A DNA stretch of 64,000 nt from Isoetes taiwanensis. Taxonomy: Eukaryota; Streptophyta; Lycopodiopsida; Isoetales; Isoetaceae. The notes under the pieces were generated by a model. It ran no database searches, was not told the origin of the DNA, and saw only the letters and a program-made list of their open reading frames with translations. The translations under genes were made by a program, and so were the position numbers. Location of the stretch: the NCBI GenBank assembly GCA_021234155.1, contig JAJEKV010000008.1:14631410-14695409 (forward strand), given 5' to 3'. Shown piece by piece: positions 32,096 to 44,645 of this stretch; the stretch's first letter is position 1; every line of letters begins with the position of its first letter.

Positions 32096-33829
32096 TCCTA
32101 TTCTTCCTTGTAAGCCATTGAGTGAGATTTTAAACGTGATCTTTATTTCAAGTCTTCATGCTAATTTTAAAAGAAAAAAATCTAGAATCAGCAAGCTAGG
32201 TTGCGTTTCTTTTCTATGTTAATAATGGACCCCTAGCTCCTTTTTTTGAAAAGGCAAGCTAATAGTTTGATGGCCGCCCACCTTTGGCCATAATTTCGAG
32301 GAGAAACAAAGTTGACTTCTAATGTTCGACACCTCAAACAACTTTTTAGACTTTATGGTCTTTTCCATCTATGACCATATTATGAACTTAAAGGGGATAT
32401 GAACATAAAGGGGAAATGGCCCATATCCATATGGGGTACTCTAACTAGGATCATCAATGGTGCACTTTGAGGACCACACTAAAGATCATGCAAGTTACTC
32501 TTAGAAGCCCTTAATGCCTTTCAAATGAACTCCCCAATCTCTAGATTGTGGAGGTACTGTTTGGCATATCCAGCTACTATGTTCTTATGGGCGACTCACA
32601 TGGAGAAATATCGTTGGGCCAGCTGAAAACTTGTTGACCCAGTGCTGAAAACTAAAATCTCAGCCTCGTTCAATAGCTTCAGCTGTCGCACCGTCCAGCA
32701 TTGCGAAGAGGAAAGCAATCATCAGCTGAAAATAGCCACAGAAACAGCAAGGGGAAAAAAATTGTCACGTGAGCCGCACATTAGATGTATAAGGCTGGTG
32801 CTTTTTTGTCATGTCCATTTCTTTTAGCTCTCCTTTGTTACTTTGAATAATCACACATTATAATTACAACATACATAACAGTTTCAAACTCATTACCTCT
32901 TGTACCATTACTCATGAGCTCTTATTTGCAAGTTAGATGCTTTACTACAAAATCTATTAGTGCTCTATTTCTTGTTTCTCTAAGGGAAAGACGTAACAAT
33001 TTCACTTTTATATGCATGCTGTCTTGGTGATGAAAGAGGCTAAGGAGCCCATATACAAACAGCTACACAACGGACTGAGTAGGTAAGCACTTGCTAGATC
33101 TGCCTGCAGGGAGAAACAGGTTTGCAAACAGCAGAAAGGACAAAAGCCACCTCCAACTTTGAACAGCTATAACTCAAAACCATATTCCCTAAGAAATAGA
33201 CCATTGGACACTTATCTTGCCAGCTGTGCAAGATGTGATACCTGAAGGCATGCACACCTTTCCTATGCATCCCTTTCTATTTCTCTGAACAAGCAATTCC
33301 TGATTTGAGATTAAGTATGCATTCAAAACAGCTTCATAAGTGGCAACACCAGACTTCATCTGCAAGCATTGTAGAATATCGGATACTGATTATCAACTTA
33401 TGAGGACAACCCTCAAAGCATTTGTGACTGTTAATGTGATGGGTTCAATCAAAATGATAGGAAATACGCAGCTAACTACGTATTATCATTTCACATAGTT
33501 ACAGAACCAAAATGGCTTCACAGATAGCATCTTTATTAGACAAAAAAGGAACTTTGCCTGGAATCTGCAATGATTCAGTGGTATTACCAATATCTCATGA
33601 TGTTGTCTCCTGATAGACATCCTAAATAACTATGTTCCACCGAATTAATCAATAAGACTAATCAATAAGATGATCCGGGACATTTCTTCTATCCCAGAGA
33701 CCATGAATATGATAGTAATGCAGATTCCAGAAAATTTTGAAGCAAGCAAACTCTCAAGTTTACCCTACTTCCTTTTTGAATGCTCCCACAATAAAACAAC
33801 AGCCATAGCTGAAGTGGTATCATCTTCTT

Positions 33830-35747
33830 TCATGCCATAGAATGATTCCCGTGCAACGCATCATGATTACAACTTCCTGAACTTGAGATCATTGTGTCTG
33901 CTCCTCCCCTTATAGACATTGGAGCCATACTTGAGCCCTTACCTATCAAATCATGGTCCAAGAAAATGACAACAACAGTTATATCATCATGAAAATGCCT
34001 TCTAATTCCTCGATCAATCTTTTTCAGATCAGTGTAACGCATTTCTCGTTTTCTTGCAGCTTCTTGCATAGCAGCTTTAATAAGCCTTCTTGCAATCCCC
34101 TACATTACCAGATCATAAATAGTTAATGTTATTCCTGAAATGCATGAGAATCATAAATTGTCAATTACTTCATGGAAATTCAGAGCCCATCAATGATCTC
34201 TTGTATTGAAAAGATATTGGAAATGTCAGGTCTGAAGTGACAAGAAAAGTAAAAGATGCAGATGAATCTCACCGATCTTGGATGGTTATGTACTATTTGG
34301 ACAGCCTCTTGATTACTCAAATGTTCCCAAAGGCCATCTGATGCAAAAATTAGAAACTGGTCCTGCGGCTGAATCACGCGCATGCTAACTGATGGTTCTG
34401 CTGTCAAGACAGGCTTCCGCATTGGCTCCGATAATCGAAAGCGAGCACAAAGAGGTTCCTTATTAAACTCTGCCTTCTTTAAATAAAAATCTCCAATGGA
34501 TCTTGAAACCTGCATAGGTAATAAATTAAAGAGTACACTCCCATGTATATTTAAACAATGAAATATAGATCCCATTTCATCTGCTCATAAACATAATTTG
34601 CACACATATTTATGTGAAAAAGACGCAGGTTCTTTTTGCGAAAATTCAGAAAGAGAAATGCTAGACGCTAATGGCCTCTTCAAGGAATCTCCACAAAGTA
34701 AAAGAGAAAAGGTATATTTCTTACCTGAATAATTCCCTTCACACGCCAAATCCCATGCTTCAAGACAACAATCTGAGAGTCGTCAGGATGTTGGCTTTTC
34801 AGCTCTTGCCGTACTGCTTCGAAACTAGCATTATGTTCTGTAGATAGTTGCTCAGCTCCAATTTCACCATTTGCCCTAGTATACCTGCCTATGACTGCAC
34901 GAGAATCACCTGCGTTTGCCACATAGAGCATTTCCCCCCAAAAAACGCTTACTAGACAGCAAGTTCCAACAGTTGCAATTTGAGGCTTCATCTGCCAATT
35001 GCTTGCAACATGACCCAAGAATCCCTCCTCTGTCGCTAGAAAGGCCTTCCTCAACACATCAGGCGACATTCCTCCTTGCTCTTTTGCAAACCCTGGAACA
35101 TCAGGAAGAGCAAGATGAATGGTACCCATAAGTAAACTGACGAAGTAGAACTAGATTAGACATAATAAAAGCTGTTATTGCAATTTAATTTGTGCATTCC
35201 ATATAGCACCCAGAAACCTTGTACGTTTCCACCAAAACAACCAAGTATTGTGTAACTCAAATAATTCACCAAAAATAAGCATGCATCATCTGGTATTTTA
35301 ACATGATTGTTTATATTTTGGTTCTAAAAAGAGTTGCCCAGTTCTATATCAGAAAAGCAGAGGAACCTCACCGAATAACTACTGCCAAAAACAAAGAGTA
35401 GGTTTATACTTAACAACCATCCCTCATGAATCTCCAAAATTAACAAACTACTTACTTTGAAGGTGTTTAAACAGGTTTTCATTCACATATCGAGCTGCCT
35501 CAGGACCTCCATGCCCATCATATACTCCAACAAAGGTCCCATAAGGGCCTGTCTCAATCTGACTCTGATCCTCCAACAGGGCATTTGCTTGTACCACTGC
35601 TATAGAGAATTCACCATATGCATGCTGCCCAAGATCTCTGTACCATAGCAATGCATCATTGTGATCTGTCATTGACATCTCCCCATGGGCATATCTGTCC
35701 ATGGGGCGCCAGCAAGCGGCTGCCATTCTCGCTAACCAAGCCAGCAT
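33830..35747 (-). CDS. Protein phosphatase 2C, clade D-like (four coding exons)
   Basis: Exons on the minus strand: 35747-35456, 35092-34725, 34509-34273 and 34099-33830. All introns have GT-AG ends and phases join exactly, giving 388 residues, the usual length for clade D. It is a Mg/Mn-dependent Ser/Thr phosphatase. Visible motifs are [16 protein letters not shown] (metal-binding Asp), [53 protein letters not shown] and [15 protein letters not shown]. The N-terminus [15 protein letters not shown] precedes the catalytic domain, as in plant PP2C.D enzymes; in Arabidopsis these dephosphorylate plasma-membrane H+-ATPase and are inhibited by SAUR proteins (family knowledge). The start at 35747 is the first ATG before a conserved reading frame; an in-frame ATG lies a few residues downstream. 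No defects seen; likely functional. It shares orientation with the DUF1499 gene about 2 kb upstream. Confidence 0.93.
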
Positions 35748-36250
35748 GCCTCATTTCATCTGTCACCCACCTCAGATTCATTATAACCCCTATTCCACCC
35801 TCTCATTACATCCAATCCTCAGATCATCTTATCCTACTTCTCTTCTCTGTTCTCAGGTATCAGGACATGCCGCTTTTGCCCCTTTGCCTCATTTTATTTA
35901 CCCACCTCATCTGCACGCAGCGCATTACTGCCCAAATGCTGAAAACCCATGCCCATTGCCTTCTTTGCCAAACTCTTGCAAAGATTAACTAGAAACAAGA
36001 AATTAGCAAACCTGGGGTGTTGATCCTTCAGAAATTACTCAAAAACGGTGCAGATCTTGAGAAAGGGAGGAAAGAAACCGGATTTTTTTTCAAGGATCTT
36101 CCATAAGAAAGAGGGACCCTCAGCTGGAGGATAACATTGGGCGATTATATGCTGAGCTACAGGTGCTGAAGATGACGAAAAGAATGATCCGCAGCACCAC
36201 AACGCTGATGAATGCCGTGTTTTTGATGCCGTGTAAAAAAGAAGGTAAAA
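35748..36250 (-). promoter_or_regulatory. Probable 5' untranslated region and promoter of the PP2C gene
   Basis: This is the sequence upstream of the PP2C start on the minus strand. On that strand 36,000-36,250 is pyrimidine-rich, like a leader. No TATA box can be assigned with confidence. The open frames on the plus strand here (35,618-35,992) are composition artefacts. Confidence 0.3.
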
Positions 36251-37775
36251 AAAGAGGGCTTCCTGGATAAGGGGTGGTAAAGGGAATCTAATATTCCTAC
36301 CCTCTACCTATCCGTATTGTCTATATTTGTACTTATCCGTATATAAGCTGATGTGGCATTTCATGATGATGTGGAAATGCATTGCCTTTTTTATGTTACC
36401 TTAAGTTGATTGTAGAAAAATGCTCCACCTCAATATGTCCTCATATTTCAAAGGTAATGGTTGTGATTTGTTAGTGTGGAGTCCAGCACAGACATAGCAA
36501 ATGCTAGAGGAAGCATCAATCCACAGTGTCTTGCACCTTGTTTTTTTGCACAAGTCTTTCTCAAATTAAATAGGTCCTGCCTATTTTGGACCATGTGTTA
36601 ATAGACATTAGACTTCAATTCCAATACAACCAATCTGATGTATAACACTTGGACCAAACTATCTCTTGTCAAAGTTTGAGATGGGAAGTTGGAAGAAGGA
36701 CATGGTCAAGATATGGACTTTGTTTCTTGTTATACGCCAACATGGATAGATATTTTTAGTTTCAAGAAGTGGGGTACGGTGTTAAGAAGAAGAAGGAGCA
36801 ATTTTTATGGTAAGTGGTCAAATGGTTATAACTACCAGGGGATTCCCATTGGTAGCTTAATCGATATTATCACTACGGTGTTTTGCTGCAATGGATGACA
36901 TGACACCAAGTAGCAATGGCTTTTGTGGTTATGGTCAAGATTTTTTAAGAATTAGAAACATCAAATATGAATACATTGTGGACTACAAAAGGACAAACTA
37001 GTGGGCAACAAACCTTTTGTCTATGATGGGTTTGAAGTCAAATATTGTTTATGCAAATAGAAATTTCATTTTGCTTTTTTCTTGTATGCAAGACAACCAA
37101 ATAATCAAGGATGAACACTTGCACATTGTCTAAATCTTGTTGATGGTAGAAGACTCCACCCTCAACAAAATCAAGAATAGAATCATAGTAAGCGATATAT
37201 GAAGGTGTAGATTCGAAAGGGAAGCAATAGCGTCTAATCTCTCCTTTACAGTGCACAACAATCTGAAGCAATAGCGTCTAATCTCTTGCCCCTTTGTCAT
37301 GCACAACAATGATCTAATCCTGATAGCTATTCAACATCCTTTGGATCTTTGAACAGCAGTGTTATGCCCAAATTTTGGACAATCCATTTTTGTAAATAAG
37401 ATGGTATGTTTGTATTTATGATAATGGTTTGGTTTGGAGAGGTGGTTTGAAAAAATCCTTGTTCTCATTGCCCTCTGGGGAACAATCAGTAAATTGGAGG
37501 GGAACGGTGATGATTTGTTGCACATAATATTTCTACGCTTTTGATATTCTTACTGGCATAAATTCATGACCACTCACCTACAGTATCCCACTCCATCTTC
37601 ACAATTGTATGTTTCTATCTGCCAATATAAGATTGATGATCAAGTGTGAATCCAAAGCCCCGCATCAAATTGCAGCAGATAAAACTATGTGAATATGTTC
37701 TTCAATTGACTATGGAATACCTATGAGCCACTAATCAAACAGCTCATAGTTATATATTGATACAAGGATCTGCTT
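36251..37775. other. Intergenic between PP2C and the DUF1499 gene
   Basis: AT-rich with no recognised gene. An imperfect local duplication (AGCAATAGCGTCTAATCTCT) is at about 37,225 and 37,268. Confidence 0.4.
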
Positions 37776-40122
37776 CTAGAAGCCCACTGACTGCCAACCT
37801 TTTTTCTCCAATTCTTGCCGCAAGACCTACACATGCATGTGGCATAAAATAATCACTAGTTACAAAAGAGAAAAAAGAAGATACTATGTAAAGTAGATCT
37901 CTCACCTTAATTCTCTTTCGATTGTTTTCAAATCCAAATCTTCCTAATCGTGAAGCAGACCGATATTCCACCAAAGAACGTTTTCCAGGTGGAAACCAGA
38001 ACTCAACATCATCAACAAACTACAGCCAAATGCAATAAGTTCAGGTATGGCAAAATAACCACCAATAGGTTTATGTTAAGTAAGAAAGCACTTATTGTTT
38101 TCGACCATCAGAATAGGCAAAGTATAGTACTGTGTAGGCAATAATGTATATTGTCTCGGGAAACAAATTACAGGAAGGACTCACATCTTCTCCAAGATAA
38201 AGAGTAGCAAATGATTTGGAAGATAATAGAATGGTGGTACCTTTACACAATAGAATAGTTAGTGCCTCACAGATTGGCAGTCTGTGGCACTTATCTCAGT
38301 CTTCGCAACTCAGTTTGTTCACTGAGCTTGCTTAAATATCCAGCGCCACATTCCTTTAATACTGCCTCCTAGGGATTGTACATTCCAACCACTCAATTCT
38401 AAATTGACAACCTCTTTTAGCAACAGAATTCCCAATACAATATGAAAGCTTTCCAAGGGAAAAAACTGTCAAAACACTCGACTACTCAGACAACCTTTGA
38501 TGCAGTGATCTAGGATTTGGCTAATAGAATGGTTTACTTAGGGGTCGCTGTAACGATAATGCAGATGGGTCTTTTAGAAGAAGACTGGGCTACTTCACGA
38601 CATAAAATCTAAGTGAATTTACCCCAAATATAGGGCTCTCATACTCCACATATAGATAGTCGTCTGTTTTCTTCAGAATTTTTGCTGTAAAATTATCTGG
38701 TTTGGTACTTGTAACCTGCAAATATATTTAAAAAAAATTAAGAATGCAAATTGGTAACATTTACGACTGTAGGAGTTACAAAATTGGCATGCCTGATGAC
38801 CCTACAAGCGCTCTCAAAACTATAAATATCTACTCTAAGACAGCGGATTGAAGACCTTTTGGCGATCCAAAGTCTTGTGCAGAAATGTATGGTGCATGCA
38901 AATGGCTATGGCCTATGCATTTTTACCATTTCTGGCAACCAGGATCCATTCAAAAGAAAAGTTTAATTCCAGGCCCCAAATCTGGCATCATGGTGCACCT
39001 TTATCTAACGCAGGATTCAGCATACACAATGTTGAAACATAAACGATAAAATACCAACTTATTCATCTCTCAACCATTCATAGGCCTCCGAAACATTTTC
39101 TGGCATGAAAACATCATAGGAACAGGCTAATAATAGGAATAGGAATTGAACCATATCAAAAACATAGGCTAGAAAGCTGCCTGCCATTTAGCGAAACTCT
39201 GCAAACTGTTGAACTTCCAGGTAGATATATATTTAAATCGTTACAAAATTCAACAGGGATGAGTGCTCTAACAAATTTTCTCCTCCCAATAAGTATTTGT
39301 TAACATTTTCTGTGAACTGAAACTTGGGAAGTTGTAAATCCAGTGGAACACCTCTGCAATTCATGAATCCAGAGAAATACCTCTGTAATGTAATTATCTT
39401 CAATATTTCTTACTAGAAAATGTAAGCTTCATATGAAAAATCTCTTTAAACGATGACTATATGTTTTGACTGATGACTATATGACATTAAAATTTCATTA
39501 AATGAATTTCATTTCTTTATGAAATTTGAAATAAATAGCCAGATGTCCTATTCTGTCCAATTATTTGCAACGGGAACTCTAATCTCTAACGCTTCACATT
39601 TTGTACTGGCATGGATGTCACCGAGAATTAAAACCACTTCATTTACCTTTCATGCATGTAACTACAGGACCCATAGTTTGAAAAGAATGATTCCATGGCC
39701 AAAGAGGAAAACCAAGTGCAATACTTACAACATCAATTAGCTCACTCATAGCTGTCTCCTGTGTTACTGGTTTTTTCCTTCCCCTTCCATCTTCTGGATT
39801 GTATGTCCTGTGTAACTGAGCTAAAAGATCAGTAAGATAGATTTGGCATGCACATGATTTATTTTCAATCCATGGTTCTTCATATGATGTCAGGTACCCT
39901 CTTTAATCCTACTCATGCATAAGGGACTACAACTAAAGTGTGTAGAGATTGCATCCATCTTTGGCATCGTATTTTCATCCTTAATTATTTTCTTACCAAG
40001 GGGGTATGTAATGAGCTGGATCATCCAGCTCTTCTGATGTCGAAACACAATCAGGTGTTGGCGGACACAATGCCAAAGAAGGAGGGTTCTGCTGGACTCC
40101 AAGAAAGTTGGGCCGTACACCA
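37776..40122 (-). CDS. DUF1499-domain protein, plastid type; exons 2-6 found
   Basis: Minus-strand exons 40122-39997, 39807-39729, 38715-38623, 38019-37906 and 37826-37776 all have GT-AG borders and compatible phases. They give about 153 residues ending QSVGF and a TAG stop. Segments include GVRPNFLGVQQNPPSLALCP, DCVSTSEELDDPAHYIPPW, ELIDV, VTSTKPDNFTAKILKKTDDY, LYVEYESPIFG, FVDDVEFWFPPGKRSLVEYR and SASRLGRFGFENNRKRIK. This is the plant DUF1499 family, predicted to be chloroplast/thylakoid-associated; its biochemical role is not established. Exon 2 begins with one base that completes a codon, so at least one upstream exon, expected to encode the transit peptide, must exist. I could not identify it between 40.1 and 44 kb. 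No stop or frameshift is seen in the exons, so it is probably functional. Confidence 0.88.
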
Positions 40123-41985
40123 CTGTAAAGAAGTCCAATTATAAGCAATCATTAAGTCAGACTGAAAAGAATTTGTCAGATGAGTGTTAATTGTACGCCA
40201 TGACACAAAAAAGTACCCATCCTTGTTGCACAATCATTACCTTCAAGAATTGAAATTTTTAAAGACCATAGGACACAAGAAATGCATGAACAAAGTCCTC
40301 TATTCAATTTGCAACCTGAAAAGCTAGTTCTAGAGGACAGATAAAAAGAACAAATGCTGGCTACATAGAGTAAGTGCAGATCGAGATACTGTATTACGTA
40401 AACCAGGTAAAATTTTATATGGTGCAAGTCATAGGGAAGCTACATAAAAGGGTGGGTTTGACGTGTGAATGTGTTCATCTCTCCGCTACTCATGAAATAC
40501 CAAGGAATTGACCATCATAATGATCATCATATAAAGGCTGTAAAAGAAGAGTAAAAAGGCAGCTATTTAACTAGGCGATGAGTTATGTCCCATACAAGGG
40601 AAGCACCAATAATAACTAAGATGCAAGTGCCATAATATGGGGGCAACAAAATAAAGCCACCAGGTTCATGATGGTTAGGTATTCCTCAGAAGTCTTTGAG
40701 ACATTTTCACATGTAGCAAATGCAAAGGGCCTCCACTTCCTACAAAGAAAGCTCCATGTTGAAAATCATGCACAAACGTAAAAGCTTAAGATATCTTCTT
40801 AACTCATTACTAGCGACAAATTACAAATAAGCATTCGATATGCAAAAGGTCATGAGCCTTATAAGCTCACATTCCTCTGCTCATCTTTGAACCATTTTTA
40901 ATAGATAAAATCAGTGGCAAGCTTTAGGTTTGCAGATAAAGAGTCAATGAACCATAAAAGACATGAGAAGAGGCAATAAGTACGCCCTTATGGATAAAAT
41001 AAGCTACAATAGATTTCCAGGGAGTGATGAAACCACTAAAATTGCCAAAATACTTGATGATATAAAAGAGAGTTGTGATCAACAACCAAACTTTCTGTTC
41101 TGTTTGAAAAATAAGTACAAGAACGTTGAAGACACCTGAAATGGAATATTGCTGCCAACATTGCCATGCTTGTGGACTGGAAAACAATTTCCCTGGAAAC
41201 GAGAGAGCATTTAGAGGCCAGATAGATGTCTTAGATCCTCAGACTTTAAAACATAACTTACCTCCTTTTCGTGCTATCTCCAGTGTCATTCTCACCCAGT
41301 TTACAGTAAATTGTGTGTTTCATTCTTATTTGGGCCTGTACCATTCTTGGGCCATTAATGGCGACATTTATACTGTGAAATCATTTTATGACGACATGAT
41401 TCAGTAGTGATATAACTCGCAGCTTCAAGGTAACTATCTAATGTCTAACGAATACCATAATCCGGGACAAGATACCAGATAAATATGCATGATAAGTTCT
41501 GATCAAAATGAGATACATATTAATCTATAAAGCCATAAGGAGCGTCAACTGACTTTAGATTAATGACCAAGGCATTCTCATTACAAACAAACGGACTTTC
41601 AAAGAGAGGTCCCCAAGATATGGACATTCGATATTGTTATGTAATCACATACTGCCACTGAGATATAGACCATGCATTATTAACATCTAAAATTCCTTCA
41701 TGGATTCGAGATATCAGTAAACTCTGATTGTAAGATATATTCTATTTAATCCTCGACTCGGACTGCGATATACATTCAAACAAGGTACTTGCCTGGGAAG
41801 AAAACTGGAACATCTGGGCGAAGATAATAAGATAGGCATGTTTGTTGAGCTACTGTCACGTTATGTGGCATCAGTACAAATAGAAAAATTATTGGCTATT
41901 TAGGAAAAAAAAAGAACATTTCGTCCCCACTTCCATTTCAAATACCTTTGATTCATGTTTTCGTATGGTGAAGAGGTTAAATTTA
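40123..41985. other. Upstream region of the DUF1499 gene
   Basis: The first coding exon of the DUF1499 gene should lie here or further right. No reading frame with a clear transit-peptide character and a good donor was found. A minus-strand stretch at 41,120-41,190 with MAMLAAIFHF is a weak candidate. Confidence 0.3.
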
Positions 41986-41987
41986 AT

Positions 41988-42610
41988 TGAACAATTTTGA
42001 TTGGCAAGACTTCTAGAGCAATGTTGATGTGGTATGCAGTGCCTCATAGACCAATTGGTTTCCAATTGATGTTAAAATTGCTCTTCTTCTTGGAACAGTG
42101 GGAGGCCTATCTATATTTAGCCGAAATCATTTACAATAGTGCTCAATGCTCTGTTACAAGTATGTCACATTTTATGCTAACATATGGTTACCAATGCTTG
42201 ACCCCAGCAACGTGGCACGACCCATTATCAAAAAGCATTACAAGTAATGCAAGATATCTTTCGAGGTATGGAAGTAAGCATTAAAGAAGCACAGGAATGT
42301 ATACGCAAAGCAAGCAAGTCAGAAGGCCCATGCACATAGACATCAGACAAATATAAATTTTGAGCAAAATGATGAAGTATAGCTCGAAATTGCGATCAAT
42401 AAAGGGCAGAACTGAGACAGCAAAGAAGTTGGCACCACGTTGGGTAGGACCGTTTGCAATAAGTAGAAAAGTATGGAATTTAGCTTATGAGCTCGAGCTT
42501 CCTCCACACTTAAGAGTCTATAAAGTCTTTCTTGTTAATTTGTTTAAATGTTACGTCCCTAACGCATCAGTTCTTTTGAGGGTCACCATCTCCTTGAGCT
42601 TAAACATAAA
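41988..42610 (+). pseudogene. Ty3/gypsy integrase C-terminal fragment
   Basis: It reads EQWEAYLYLAEIIYNSAQCS, then SMSHFMLTYGYQCLTPA, the end of a gypsy integrase core. After frameshifts come KKLAPRWVGPFAISRKVWNL, AYELELPPHLRVYKVFLVNL and FKCYVP, the GPF/Y beta-barrel domain. No LTR is visible next to it. It is a different, shorter relic than the two long gypsy elements. Confidence 0.8.
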
Positions 42611-42740
42611 GAACTTTGCTTAAAATATGAAAAGGTGTTGCAAACAAGGGAATGAGCAATAACACAAAGAACAAAATACAACTAACACCTACCAAGTGGA
42701 AGTTCATGAAGAAAAGACCACTTAGGAAAAGTATTTAAAA

Positions 42741-42912
42741 AAGAAGAAGAAGAAGAAGAAGAAGAAGAAGAAGAAGAAGAAGAAGAAGAAGAAGAAGAAG
42801 AAGAAGAAGAAGAAGAAGAAGAAGAAGAAGAAGAAGAAGAAGAAGAAGAAGAAGAAGAAGAAGAGATTTTAATGTCACGCCACAAGGAATCGTTCCTAAC
42901 CCACGGAATCGT
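42741..42912 (-). mobile_element. LINE terminus with a GAA/TTC array of about 41 units
   Basis: The (GAA)n run at 42741-42865 is followed directly by GAGATTTTAATGTCACGCCA and CAAGGAATCG. On the minus strand this is CCTTGTGGCGTGACATTAAA, ATCTC and (TTC)n, the same terminus as at 31,129-31,188. The array therefore appears to be an expanded LINE tail. It creates artificial poly-Ser and poly-Leu open frames. Confidence 0.7.
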
Positions 42913-43118
42913 GCCATTTAAGGAAAGTCAATTGTAACTTTACTTGATGAGAGTATAAACCTTGTTGATCTCCTAATAATTTTGTTGAAAGTTGCTACTT
43001 ATTTTTCTTCTATTAGTAAAAGAATGTACTTCGTACTTTAAAAACTTTAAGAATTATACTAGATAATCATGTTAGAATACTTGTGATGACACCGAGAACA
43101 ATGTCCGTCTTGTTTGGA

Positions 43119-43160
43119 TTTTTATTTTTTTTTTTTATTTTTTTTTGGGGGGGGGGAGGG
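43119..43160 (+). repeat. T-run followed by G-run
   Basis: A T-rich run of about 28 bases passes straight into ten G (TTTTTTGGGGGGGGGGAGGG). Directly after it, TAACAC-TTCCC-GTGTTA forms a small hairpin. Unclear origin; such homopolymers are also prone to sequencing error. Confidence 0.6.
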
Positions 43161-44400
43161 ATGGAAGAGTGTAACACTTCCCGTGTTATCGCGACTTGGT
43201 ATCAGCCAATTTTGGAAATACCAAGCCCTGTTATAGGACATAGGTAGTATATATACACCTTTATATATACAAAAGTATTTTTCTGGTATTCTTTGTGCTT
43301 TGAGTTAGGTGGTGTTTTTCTATTACTTTTGGAACATAGAGAACACCATGGTGTAAAGATCATAGAAGAAGAAAAGCATTTTACATCATGCCACATTGGC
43401 AACACAGACATTCCAAAATAGGTGGCGACAAAATGGCCTTCGCCAAACTGGGAAAATGTGCTTGGCAAGCAGTGTCACATTCTACATGTGAACTTTTATG
43501 CAAGGCCAGAACATATTAGCAAATGCAACAATTTGGGTTGGTTTTTTAAATTATTGACAACAAGTTGGAATAACAAGATAGATGGCAAACTTTTAGAATT
43601 TCTTGGTGTATGCAACAGCGTCAACGCTCATTTCATGGACCAACATCAGTAGCTGCTGCAGGTAATGAAGATCGAGCCAAGCATGCTTGAATAGAAAGCA
43701 TGATGGCTCCTGTATCTTTTGCTCTGAATGCTCCAGATCTGATTGCATTTGTTAAAATAGTAGAGGTAAATTGAAATCTCTGCAATAGGCTAGTCTGAAC
43801 CTTATGACGGCCTTAAAAAAATACAAAATAGAATGCCACAATTGCAGAACATCTCGTTAGGCTTTGAATTGTTTGTTTTACTAGTTTTCCACGATTACCT
43901 CTCACAAATCCATAATTCTTGAAGCAGTTCAAAGTGAATGTGGATCAATATGGTTGAAATTCAAGATTCTTCAGGCGAGAAATATATGATTCAGCATGGG
44001 AGTATCTTTAAATGCGAAAAAAAAGCAACAATTTTGAATAAGCAAATTCTTTCCGAGAAGGGATCAACAAATTTTGTTATTTTTAGTTATACATGTACTT
44101 TTGGAGGTTTTAAGGTTTGTTTCATTTAATGTTATCAAATTATTTTTGTTTCATAGTTATGTGTACTGTTTTAAATAACTTCTATGTCTATTTTTTCGTT
44201 TCTTTATTTCCATTTTTTCACTTTCTCGCTTTGGTGCGCTCTGTAAGACCGTGACAATTGACAGAGCAAGTCCATAAGCGAAGCATTAATCTGGTACAAA
44301 GTGATAGTTAATAGCATCGATCCATGCCATCGAACCGTGACTCTTAGAGGACGCGCATGTATTGCATGCATGTTTTGCATGCAATTTTGGGCCATTGATT
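43161..44400. other. AT-rich intergenic DNA
   Basis: No coding exon or repeat recognised. Confidence 0.4.
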
Positions 44401-44645
44401 TCGCTTTTTTGTTATAGGAATTTTCTTTAGTTTCTCAAATCGATATTTCTTCTTTGTCCATTAGTTTCTTGCTTTCCTTCTTGATCCCATGCAAGGAAGA
44501 AGCTTTTTCTTGCATGGATAGACCATTCTTGTATTTTTTCTCCTCTTTCCATCTCGGCCTTGTTGTCGAAACGAAATAGGGATTAGCTTCTTCAGGGTCC
44601 GAAACAGGGAAAACAGCTGAGTTTTGAATAAGAAGTTCTGATAGC

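Larger units (their letters stand above)
30771..33829. other. Intergenic DNA (excluding the two small LINE termini)
   Basis: No gene recognised. The right part, from roughly 33.3 kb, may include the 3' untranslated region and downstream sequence of the PP2C gene; I cannot place the polyadenylation site. Confidence 0.4.

Noticed and set aside
35618-35992. Plus-strand ORF of 124 codons opposite the PP2C start
   Set aside because: It overlaps the PP2C first exon and leader on the other strand; Pro/Leu/Cys-rich by composition, with no domain.
42682-42917. Minus-strand open frames coding poly-Ser and poly-Leu
   Set aside because: They are the two readings of the GAA/TTC microsatellite; no codon-use or homology support.
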